Positions 34,592 to 42,868 of a stretch of DNA of 64,000 nucleotides are shown in pieces. Position numbers and translations under genes: made by a program. The notes below the pieces were generated by a model. It worked only from the letters and a program-made list of their open reading frames with translations, did not search any database and was not told the origin of the DNA. The stretch spans positions 28,467-92,466 of the forward strand of contig CALULJ010000003.1 of NCBI GenBank assembly GCA_944321445.1. The letters run 5' to 3'. Numbering within the stretch: position 1 is the stretch's first letter; each line of letters starts with the position of its first letter. This stretch comes from an uncultured Collinsella sp. (GTDB lineage Bacteria; Actinomycetota; Coriobacteriia; Coriobacteriales; Coriobacteriaceae).

Positions 34592-36412
34592 CTAACCATG
34601 CCGATAAAGCATCACCACCAAATCGGAAAGAATGTTATTCCGGCGAATAATATCCTCAACAGTCCATGACTGCTTTGTCTCGAGACGCTCTCCCCGCACC
34701 TCATCAGCGATGCTCTCGTTCAAAAACAGCCCCGAACGCAACCCAACAAAGTTGCCGTTCTTCTTATCCTGATAGTCTCTCTTCGAACCTTCATATGGAT
34801 TCTCTTCCGAATAAAACGGCTTCTGTCCCAGCTCAGAATTGTACGGAGTAAGTGTGAGGTTACCGAGCAAATGGACATACTCCGCCTGCAGGCTCGCCGC
34901 CTTCTCACGGTCCCCATCAGCCAGCTCGTCCACCCACCATTCCGGCAAGTCGCCTTCAGGAAGAATATGTTCTATTGTCCAGATTGGCGTGACCTTGCCA
35001 TTGCTGCTTACAAGGTATTGATCGAGACTATCCGGATGCCCCTTGTCGAATGTCGGGCTATCGCCAACCCTACGCTCAAGGTCTATGAGAATATAGCGGG
35101 CGGTCGCCTTGCTCTTGTCGTAAAGTGGCTGATTTAAAGCAACTCTCAGCTGATCATCGGAAACACTCATATCGAAAAGCGCGTCCTTAACAGTTTCAAC
35201 GATGTCTGACCCGAACGTACCGCCCTTTTGGATGTATCTCACGATGCCGATCAAGCGAGCTCGGATATTCGAAGCCTTAGGAGTAAGCGCAACGTTTCTT
35301 CTCACGTAAAACATCACAAGCGCATCCGCTATCTCAATCAAATCTGCCTCATCGAGAAGCAGAGCCTCCCTTTCAGAGAAAAGATACATGAGCAAAGGGA
35401 GCGCCTGGGTCGATTCCAGCCTCTTTAAAGATGCCAGCTTTTCATCAAGGTGGCTCGGTTTTCCTACGGTCCCATTCAGTTGACTGATTCTGGAAAAGAC
35501 CTCCGCACGACCGATGAGAACTTGCAAGTAATTCTCGCCGCTGCCATAACGCTTCGGCAGCAACCGCTGATACTGAGATAGCGCTTTGGTTTTCGTAGTC
35601 GATGACGAGCTCGTACTTTCGAAGGCATCCCAATTATTGAGAAGAAACTGTGTCACTATGCTGGTATTGATGTCCTCGCCATCGGCAGAAAGCATCTGAG
35701 CGAGAGCGTCCCACTGCGCCAACGTTTGACTAGGAAGCTCCCCGATTTTTTGCGCCGCGCTGAGGAACTCCCCCTTGAGCAAATCGATAAGCGTTAGGGG
35801 CAATCCTTTGGAATTAAGCGACGAGAAAACAGTGAAGGCGTCACCAAGATTGGGAACCGTAATCCTCAGCAAATCTACCTGCATAAGCTTCTGATAAAAC
35901 TCATTAATCTTCTCGAAAGAGTCGCATGACTCCTCGAGCAGCTCCTTAATGAATCGATAGCGCCTAAAGAACGAGCGGTTTCCCCACTTTTTAAGATGCT
36001 TCCCGTGCAGCGCGCCAAGCAAATCGAGATATATCGCTTGGTCTTGATCAAGCAGCACGATTCTCGGTTCGCCAGTCTGATCGAACAGCTGTCGACGAAT
36101 ATCCAGCTTCAACCCGATTGCGGCCTCGAGAACAGAAAACTCAGCAAGCTTCTCGCCAATCGCGAGAAGAAAAAGGGAAATGGTTGTCAGTCGTTGCTGT
36201 CCATCGATAACACTAAAAGAATCCTCATCGCCCGTTAGCAGAATATTGCCGGCGTAGTACCCTTCCCCTTCTTTTGTGATGTCTTCGAAAAGCTGACCGA
36301 TTTGTTCATCTCGCCACGAATAACCCCGCTGATAGCTGGGAACGTGATAATGTACGTTGCCCAAGATAGGAAACAACTCGGATACTTTCCGGGATTCCGA
36401 TGATATTTGCAT
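34592..36412 (-). CDS. DUF262/DUF1524 protein, GmrSD-like restriction factor
   Basis: 606 residues with AGGAGG before ATG 36412. The N-terminal DUF262 domain has PSYQRGYSW (25-33) and the nucleotide-handling IDGQQRLTTI (69-78). The C-terminal DUF1524 HNH-like domain has WTIEHILPEG near 475 and HLLGNLTLTPYNSELGQ near 525, the His-Asn nuclease pattern. GmrSD and related proteins cleave modified phage DNA using this domain pair. The GC content looks lower than in flanking genes, suggesting transfer with the restriction-modification gene 79 bases upstream. The ribosome site lies in a hairpin. Confidence 0.88.
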   Translation of the reverse strand: MQISSESRKVSELFPILGNVHYHVPSYQRGYSWRDEQIGQLFEDITKEGEGYYAGNILLTGDEDSFSVIDGQQRLTTISLFLLAIGEKLAEFSVLEAAIGLKLDIRRQLFDQTGEPRIVLLDQDQAIYLDLLGALHGKHLKKWGNRSFFRRYRFIKELLEESCDSFEKINEFYQKLMQVDLLRITVPNLGDAFTVFSSLNSKGLPLTLIDLLKGEFLSAAQKIGELPSQTLAQWDALAQMLSADGEDINTSIVTQFLLNNWDAFESTSSSSTTKTKALSQYQRLLPKRYGSGENYLQVLIGRAEVFSRISQLNGTVGKPSHLDEKLASLKRLESTQALPLLMYLFSEREALLLDEADLIEIADALVMFYVRRNVALTPKASNIRARLIGIVRYIQKGGTFGSDIVETVKDALFDMSVSDDQLRVALNQPLYDKSKATARYILIDLERRVGDSPTFDKGHPDSLDQYLVSSNGKVTPIWTIEHILPEGDLPEWWVDELADGDREKAASLQAEYVHLLGNLTLTPYNSELGQKPFYSEENPYEGSKRDYQDKKNGNFVGLRSGLFLNESIADEVRGERLETKQSWTVEDIIRRNNILSDLVVMLYRHG

Positions 36413-36415
36413 GGC

Positions 36416-36462
36416 AACCTCCTGCTATTGTGAGATTTCATGATCTCGCAAGCAGGAGGGTT
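36416..36462 (-). promoter_or_regulatory. Hairpin that sequesters the DUF262 ribosome binding site
   Basis: In the mRNA sense AACCCTCCTGC (36462-36452) pairs with GCAGGAGGTT (36425-36416), which contains the AGGAGG of the DUF262 gene. An inner stem TGCGAGAT/ATCTCACA adds stability. The start codon is only four bases away, so folding would block translation. Confidence 0.6.
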
Positions 36463-36490
36463 CCACAAGATCTCGAAGAGGAAATCTCTG

Positions 36491-39170
36491 CTACAGGCGA
36501 CGTGCAATCGCCTCGCCGATGCGGTGGGGAATCCCTACGATAAGCGCGTTGCCCATACAGAAAGCCCTATTGATGTCGGTCATGCCGGTATCGGTCCAGC
36601 CTTTCGGGAACCCCTGTAACTCGTCCAACTCATCTGGAACGAGTCTGCGGAAGCGTCCGTCTCGTGCGGAAACAATATGTTTGCTGCGAGAAGCCGACCC
36701 CCCCCCCCCCACTTTTAAGGATGGTGCGCGCAGGAGCGTCCGACGGGTCGGGAAACGCCATGGAGCCCTCAGAGTACAGATACTCGAACCCTGTCGCCTT
36801 GTTGATTCTCGGCTCGCTCTTGCCGCCCTTGAAGTACTTCCACTTATCGAGCTTATCCTCTTCGACGTAAAAGCTTTCGGGCACTTCGCCATCGGGCACC
36901 ATCACGTCGCCAAGAACCTGATGAGGACCTTCGTATGTCGTCTCAACTTCCGCCGTAACAACTTCCCCACCTTGCATGGCACCAGCACGGCAGAACGGAG
37001 ATTTCTTCAACCCCACGCCAAACCGCTCTGAGTTTTCATACGGATCGCACAAGAGACTAACGTGAGAAATCGCACCTGACACCTTCGCAGGGAACGCGTC
37101 CCCGATCACACCATCGATAATCCTGGTGGATAGATCCCAAGGCTCGTCAGTCTTTTCTGCAAAAATGTACACGCGGCGACGTTTCTGAGGGAAGCCATAA
37201 TCGGCGCCGTTGATAACGCGCCACTCAACCGCATATCCCAATGTCGCGAAGCACGACAAGATAATCGCAAAGTCCCGCCCTCTCTGAGCAGCAGGGCTTT
37301 TAAGAAGACGGTCAACATTTTCTAGCAAAACGTAACGCGGACAGTTTTTGAGCTGCAAGAACCTATAGATATCCCACCACAGAACACCCTTCTTCCCCAC
37401 GATTCCCTTGGCCTGCGATAGTGGCTTCGCCACGGAATAGTCCTGACAAGGAAAGCCGCCGACGACCATGTCGACATCGGGGATATCGATGTTACCCGCC
37501 TCGTATTCGTCAAGAACACGGTGGATATCCTCATTGACCACTGAACCCGAACCGAAGCGCGCTTCGTAGCAACGGGCGGCAAATTGGCGCGTCGGCGTTC
37601 CCGGCGGCTCCCACTGATTCGCCCATACCGTTACATACGGCCCGGCAGCCGGCATAGAAAACTCCGGATGCTCGGCGTTGTCATATCCTTCGAGCCCGAG
37701 CCTAAATCCTCCGACACCGGCAAACAGCTCAGCCATACGTATCACGTGTCCAGACACGCTTCTCCGATCGACTTTATCCCTGACCGCACAGACGGTCGCT
37801 TCAGTTTGTTCCCGCCTTACTCTATCGATCTCTTCGCCAATGTATCGTGCATTGATCCAAAAACACTTCTTCGTTTCGAAGGATCCATAAGGCGTAGGAA
37901 GAACGTCGTTTTTATCTCGAGCATGTGGCCGCACGTGACAACAGCGATTTTCCGACGACTTGACCGATTGCTCGGCGTGCCCCTCCTTCACACGTCGGCG
38001 CATCTCCTCGTAACAGCGTTTCGCCTCGAGCAAATCACGGTCGGGCATCTGCCAAAACATGACATCGCTTAGGCAAAAGCGCCCTTTTTCCTCTTTGTCC
38101 TCTCGATAGATGACGAGTAGATACTTTTGAAGAAGCTGAATCTTAAAATCGCTCTCATCGAAATCCAAGGCGACCAGGTCACAATAGTCAAACGCCGGAA
38201 ACGAAATGGACTCCTTGGGCATCCCGCTCCTTTTCAGACGCATGGTCTTTGTCTTGATTCCTGCTTTCTCGAACTCCGCAATCTTTGAATGCTCATCGAC
38301 GCCCAAAATATGTTTGGTGATGAGGGCGCAGAGATTCTTCGGCTTTCGCCTCCCTTCAAATCCATATCCGCACACCGAGGCGAGCTCACCTTCAGACAGG
38401 CCAACATATGGCTCGAACCGCTTTTTAACCAGCGACAGCAAATCGAGATCGGCATCATGCCTACCACGCTCAATACGCTGAGAATCCAGCATCCCGTTAA
38501 AGACCGCAGTCATATAAGAAGACTTAATCGCCCATGCGCGAGGCTTTGCCATGATTGGAGAAAACGGCTGTCTCGTTCGATTTTTGGCCGAAGCCGACTT
38601 CGTTGCCGCCTCCAAGTACAACGTGTCTGATCCCGATAGCTCATGTGCGTGACCAGCCCGAATCTTATCTACAACAGTATTCCAATCTTTTTTGAACGTC
38701 GGGACATCCTCGGGTGGAACGCCCCAGAGTTCAACGAGCTTGACAAGGTAATCAACCGGATTAAGGTCCTTGTCGTATTGGTACGCTATAAGCAGAATCT
38801 TATGGAGCTTCTTTTGAAGAGAGCTCGTTTCCCACGTCTCGTCAACCACGCTCATGTAGTTAATCATGCTAATTACGAGACGCTCTTTTGCAGAATACGC
38901 GCCGTTCTTCTTCAGCTTGAGCGGAGTGGTCTTAAGTTCGGTGTCCACTTCTTTGAAATCGGGATCTGCATCACTGTTGATATGGTAGTGAAAGTAGTAC
39001 TCTTCAACCGCGTTTCCAAAAGATCCTCGACGTTTATGCGGGTCTTCAACACTCGGTAAATCGCAAACCTGACGTAGCGTCGAACCTTCCAGGCGTTTTG
39101 CATAGTGCATGATGGACTCAAGCGACTCGGGATCGTAATAGGCTCGCTCGACATGCATTTCCATCTCCAT
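36491..39170 (-). CDS. Fused Sau3AI-like endonuclease and C5-cytosine methyltransferase, frameshifted at poly-G
   Basis: The frame opens at 39170 (GTG 39191 is possible). Residues about 1-470 resemble Sau3AI/MutH-type endonucleases: RRGSFGNAVEEYYF, then DFKEVDTELKTTPLK with the D...ExK metal site. From about 480 a DNA C5-methyltransferase follows: AELFAGVGGFRLGLE (motif I), GGFPCQDYS (motif IV, catalytic Cys near 573), ENVDRLLKSP (motif VI), and QKRRRVYIFA (motif VIII). At a run of 13 G (36698-36710) the frame shifts, ending early at 36630. Another frame continues with RFRRLVPDELDELQGFP and AFCMGNALIVGIPHRIGEAI, the missing motifs IX and X, ending at 36491. With 12 G the protein would be 892 residues. 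Likely target GATC. Confidence 0.85.
36698..36710. repeat. 13-base G homopolymer inside the methyltransferase gene
   Basis: Thirteen C on the plus strand (13 G in the coding sense) lie between codons for RTILKS and the region before motif IX. A change to 12 or 15 restores the frame. Homopolymers this long are classical slipped-strand contingency sites; a sequencing error is the alternative. Confidence 0.9.
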
Positions 39171-39219
39171 AGAACATATGATCGATCGCACGATTGTATC
39201 GATCGATCATATGTTCTAT
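39169..39219. promoter_or_regulatory. 20-bp perfect palindrome with four GATC sites at the RM gene start
   Basis: Arms 39169-39188 and 39200-39219 are perfect complements (ATAGAACATATGATCGATCG). Each arm contains GATCGATC. The first ATG of the endonuclease-methyltransferase lies at the very edge of one arm. A TACAAT on the minus strand in the loop could serve as -10. The site may let methylation of GATC or protein binding control expression. Confidence 0.65.
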
Positions 39220-39300
39220 GTGGATCAAAACGTTATCTGCTCGATTCGGCTTCGCCTACAATTGGCGGTAGAATCCACATTGATGCCCAAGGAGCCCGCA

Positions 39301-39711
39301 ATGATCCGCCCCATCGTTACCTCCCCCATCATGCTGCGGATGCCGAGTGTCGACGCGTCTCCCGAGGATGCCGCGATCGGTCAAGACCTGCTCGACACCC
39401 TTGCGGCGCATGCGCATGAGTGCGTTGGCCTGGCAGCCAACATGATTGGGCAGCGCAAGCGCATCATCGTGGTGCAGGACGGCCAGCGTGCGCGGCTCAT
39501 GTACAACCCGGTCATCATCGAGCGCGCCAACGAGTACCGGACGGAAGAAGGCTGCCTCTCCCTTCCGGGCACACGCCCCGCCACGCGCTGGCGGCGCATC
39601 CGCGTGAGCTATCTTGACGAGACGTTCACCCCGCGCACCGAAACGTTCACCGGCTACACCGCGCAGATCATCCAACACGAAATCGACCACTGCAACGGCG
39701 TACTCATCTAG
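39301..39711 (+). CDS. def: Peptide deformylase
   Basis: 136 residues from ATG 39301 after AAGGAG. Motif 2 EEGCLSLPG and motif 3 QIIQHEIDHCNG are canonical, with catalytic Glu and metal ligands. Motif 1 is VGLAANMIGQRKR: the usual Gln of GLAAxQ is shifted or replaced (Met-Ile-Gly-Gln). It removes the formyl group from nascent proteins. It is short for the family, like the paralogue at 18034-18453, but unlike that one looks catalytically competent. Confidence 0.9.
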   Translation: MIRPIVTSPIMLRMPSVDASPEDAAIGQDLLDTLAAHAHECVGLAANMIGQRKRIIVVQDGQRARLMYNPVIIERANEYRTEEGCLSLPGTRPATRWRRIRVSYLDETFTPRTETFTGYTAQIIQHEIDHCNGVLI

Positions 39712-39757
39712 CGGCACGTGCCCCGGAGTCTGTCGCGGCAGGACGCCGCTCGATTTC

Positions 39758-39916
39758 TGCAGGTTTTTTCAACTTGTTGACTGCTGGATTTTGGCCCTAC
39801 TCAAAGAGGCATTTTTCTGGCTCAAATCATTGGCGTTTGCCCAGGATTTCCAAGACTCCAGGTGGCGTTTTGGGCATCACCGCCGGATTGGAGTCTACAA
39901 GTCGCAAAAACCTGCA
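39758..39916. repeat. 159-base element with 11-bp inverted termini
   Basis: TGCAGGTTTTT (39758-39768) and AAAAACCTGCA (39906-39916) bound a non-coding, T-rich stretch with several GGATT/AATCC segments. It fills most of the 321-base gap between def and the DUF5131 gene. It may be a small non-autonomous mobile or regulatory repeat. No transposase is present. Confidence 0.45.
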
Positions 39917-40032
39917 ACAGCTGAGTGACGTTCTGCCGCTTGCTCTCCGTATAGGTCCCACGTCAGGACAGCGGTGGCAAAACCGCCTACCATAAAAACG
40001 TTGCACACCCCCGCGCACGAAAGGAGCCAGCC

Positions 40033-40920
40033 ATGCACGACATATGGAACCCGTGGCACGGCTGCACGCGCATAAGCGAGGGGTGCGACAACTGCTACAT
40101 GTACTACAACGATGAACGGCGCGGCATCGACGGCTCGCGAATCGTGCGCACCAAGAACTTCGACTACCCCGTGCAGCGCACGCGCAACGGATCATATCGT
40201 ATACGTCCGGGCGAGCTTATCCGCATATGCATGACGTCCGATTTCCTCGTGCCCGAAGCGGATCCGTGGCGCGAAGGGGCATGGGACATCATCCGTGAGC
40301 GTCCGGACGTGTGCTTTTTCATCCTCACTAAGCGACCCGAACGCTTTGCCGCCTGCCTTCCGGCAGACTGGGGCGACGGCTGGGACAATGTCATCCTCAA
40401 TATCACCTGCGAAAACCAGCACCGCGCCGACGAGCGCATCCCTATCCTGCTCGCCACGCCTGCCAAACATCGCGGCATCATGTGCGCGCCGTTCATCGGA
40501 CCGGTATCGGTCGAGCACGCGGCACCCGGCTGCTTGGGACCTCACGGTATCGAGCAGGTCATTTGCGGCGGCGAGAACTACGGCGGTGCGCGCCCGTGCA
40601 ACTTCGACTGGGTACGCGCGCTGCGCCGTGAATGCGTCGCTGCAAACGTGACCTTCGCCTTCATCGAAACCGGCAGCATCTTTGTCAAAGATGGCCGCAC
40701 GTACCACCTGCGCGGCAAGAAGCTGCAAAGCCAGCAGGCGTGGAAATCGGGCATGGGTTACCAAGGGCGCGCAATTGCATGGCACCTCACCGACCACTTG
40801 GGTCTCGAGATTCCCAAGCAGGACCTTTACCAACCTGTTTATCACGAGCAGTGCGAGCAGTGCGGCAGCCGTCTCATCTGCAACGGCTGTGGCTCGTGCA
40901 GCTCCTGTTGGATGCGGTAG
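40033..40920 (+). CDS. DUF5131 (phage Gp37/Gp68-like) family protein
   Basis: 295 residues after AAAGGAGCC. The N-terminus WNPWHGCTRISEGCDNCYMY has the three-Cys pattern of this radical-SAM-like family. ILTKRPERFAACLP and NITCENQHRADERIPILLATPAKHRG are family hallmarks, as is EQVICGGENYGGARP. The C-terminus adds eight Cys (EQCEQCGSRLICNGCGSCSSC), a possible zinc ribbon. Homologues occur in phages and many bacteria; the reaction is unknown. Confidence 0.85.
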   Translation: MHDIWNPWHGCTRISEGCDNCYMYYNDERRGIDGSRIVRTKNFDYPVQRTRNGSYRIRPGELIRICMTSDFLVPEADPWREGAWDIIRERPDVCFFILTKRPERFAACLPADWGDGWDNVILNITCENQHRADERIPILLATPAKHRGIMCAPFIGPVSVEHAAPGCLGPHGIEQVICGGENYGGARPCNFDWVRALRRECVAANVTFAFIETGSIFVKDGRTYHLRGKKLQSQQAWKSGMGYQGRAIAWHLTDHLGLEIPKQDLYQPVYHEQCEQCGSRLICNGCGSCSSCWMR

Positions 40921-41207
40921 ACACGCCTCTGCGCAACGTTATGTCATCATCTACCACGTCGAAGATGACGTGGTTCATGTTGACCGTGTCGTGCATGAAT
41001 CGAGCGACTATATCGACGTTCCGCTCGCCTAAGAGTTTCATAAATTAAACTTAGTGTGAAGGTCCTTTGAACTTTTAGGAATCAGTCTCAATATGGGGTT
41101 AGCGAGACCGCATTTGGTCATAATCCTAACTGTAGGGCATGCCCGCCCGGAAAGGGTCCGAAAGGGCCGGACGCGCATGCATTCGCCTGTGATCGAAAGG
41201 GAAGATC

Positions 41208-41768
41208 ATGAAGTTCGTTTGCCCCGTTTGCGGTTATGTGGAAGAGTTCGACGGCGACCAGCTCCCCGAGGGCTTCAAGTGCCCGCAGTGCGGCGTTTCC
41301 GGTGACCGCTTCATCAAGCAGGATGAGACCGAGATGACCTGGGCCGCTGAGCACGTCGTGGGCGTGGGCAAGCTCCCCGAGGTCCCCGAGGACATCGTCG
41401 CTGACCTGCGCGCCAACTTCGAGGGCGAGTGCTCCGAGGTCGGTATGTACCTGGCCATGGCCCGTGTCGCTCACCGCGAGGGCTATCCCGAGATCGGCCT
41501 GTACTGGGAGAAGGCCGCTCACGAGGAGGCCGAGCATGCCGCCAAGTTCGCCGAGCTTCTGGGCGAGGTCGTGACCGACTCCACCAAGAAGAACCTCGAG
41601 ATGCGCGTTGAGGCCGAGAACGGCGCCACCGCCGGCAAGACCGACCTGGCCAAGCGCGCCAAGGCCGCGAACCTCGACGCCATCCACGACACCGTGCACG
41701 AGATGGCCCGCGACGAGGCCCGTCACGGCAAGGCGTTCGCTGGTCTGCTGAAGCGCTACTTCGGCTAA
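41208..41768 (+). CDS. Reverse rubrerythrin (NADH peroxidase)
   Basis: 186 residues after AAAGGGAAGATC. A rubredoxin-like domain comes first ([14 protein letters not shown] and [10 protein letters not shown], four Cys for Fe). A four-helix di-iron domain follows, with [43 protein letters not shown] and [14 protein letters not shown] supplying Glu and His ligands. This domain order is that of reverse rubrerythrin, which reduces hydrogen peroxide in anaerobes. The codons are highly regular, suggesting strong expression. It ends in a strong terminator. Confidence 0.93.
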   Translation: MKFVCPVCGYVEEFDGDQLPEGFKCPQCGVSGDRFIKQDETEMTWAAEHVVGVGKLPEVPEDIVADLRANFEGECSEVGMYLAMARVAHREGYPEIGLYWEKAAHEEAEHAAKFAELLGEVVTDSTKKNLEMRVEAENGATAGKTDLAKRAKAANLDAIHDTVHEMARDEARHGKAFAGLLKRYFG

Positions 41769-41799
41769 ACTCTGCGCTCATAACGCAATAACCGCGCAC

Positions 41800-41831
41800 A
41801 AGCGGCTCGGAGCAATCCGAGCCGCTTTTTT
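41800..41831 (+). terminator. Intrinsic terminator of reverse rubrerythrin gene
   Basis: AAGCGGCTCGGA (41800-41811), GCAA loop, TCCGAGCCGCTTTTTT. Perfect 12-base stem with six T. Confidence 0.95.
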
Positions 41832-41988
41832 CATGCCTCTATGCAGGGCATTCCATCACGTCTTCACACTCGTGTCCCTTTTGTCCGTTATCACTCAACG
41901 ATTAGTTGGCCGAGCTGAGTTTTAGGCCCTCTAGCTGCATACTTATTGAGTTTGTAAGAAATTCTTATAGCTGCATCGAGGAGGATCA

Positions 41989-42858
41989 ATGCATGCATTG
42001 ACCAGGAGGCAATTCAGCGCCGCCGCACTCTCGGCACTCTGCGCGCTGACGGGCCTCACGGGCTGCACTGACATCGGCACATCGGAATCTACGCACGGGT
42101 CGGGAAGCGCTCCGATCAAGACGCCCGCACCGGATTCGGACACCCTGCGCATCGGCGTCCGCTCGGACATCGTGGGCTTCGGCTACCTGAATGAGCAGAC
42201 GAACAAGTATTACGGCATGGAGATCGACCTTGCGAGCGACCTCGTGAACCGCCTGGGCTACAAGGGCGCGGAATTCATCACCGTCACGCCCGACGACCGC
42301 AAGGAGATGCTGCTCAAGGGCAAGGTCGACGCCCTCATCGCCTGCTACTCCATCGCCGATTCTCGTTTGGAGAACTTCGACTTCTCCCCTGCCTACTACG
42401 ACGACGAGGTCATCGCGGTCGTGCAGGACTCCTCGCTCGTCAACAGCATCTACGGCCTCAAGGGCCTAACCTTTGGCACCATGAGCGGGTCGAACGCCGC
42501 CCCGCTGTTGAGCATCAAACTCTACGACATGCACTTCTCTGACGGCGAGGTGCGTAAGGCCAACGAGGACAACTCCGACGTCACGTTCGATACCTGGCGC
42601 CTGCTGCAGTTTCCCTCCTACCAGGAGCTTTCTGATGCGCTCGAAGCGGGCATCATTGATGCCATGGTCCTCGATGGCGCGATTGCCAAATCCTATATGA
42701 ACGATGAGCGTTCCAAGCTCAACGGCTTCGTGGTGGCCGAACAGTCCTACGGCATCGCTACGCCAAAGGGCTCTGAGCTGTCGGACCGTGTGGCGGACGT
42801 CGTGCAAGAAATGCTCGATGACGGCACCATCGATACGCTGATCGATAAGTGGGACTAG
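41989..42858 (+). CDS. Amino-acid-type solute-binding lipoprotein (SBP_bac_3)
   Basis: 289 residues after GAGGAGGATCA. The signal is TRRQFSAAALSALCALTGLTGC, with a twin-Arg-like start and a lipobox Cys26. The mature part has LRIGVRSDIVGFGYLNE, YYGMEIDLASDLVNRLGYKGAEF and the GIATPKGSELSDRVADVVQEML tail, all typical of polar amino acid binding proteins. No ABC permease or ATPase follows; instead a channel-like gene starts 10 bases downstream, suggesting a ligand-sensing partner rather than uptake. Confidence 0.88.
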   Translation: MHALTRRQFSAAALSALCALTGLTGCTDIGTSESTHGSGSAPIKTPAPDSDTLRIGVRSDIVGFGYLNEQTNKYYGMEIDLASDLVNRLGYKGAEFITVTPDDRKEMLLKGKVDALIACYSIADSRLENFDFSPAYYDDEVIAVVQDSSLVNSIYGLKGLTFGTMSGSNAAPLLSIKLYDMHFSDGEVRKANEDNSDVTFDTWRLLQFPSYQELSDALEAGIIDAMVLDGAIAKSYMNDERSKLNGFVVAEQSYGIATPKGSELSDRVADVVQEMLDDGTIDTLIDKWD

Positions 42859-42868
42859 GAGGCGCACC

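Noticed and set aside
36698..36710. Treating the poly-G frameshift as a plain sequencing error
   Set aside because: Kept as an alternative, but the intact downstream motifs and long G-run are what phase-variable genes look like; only reads can decide.
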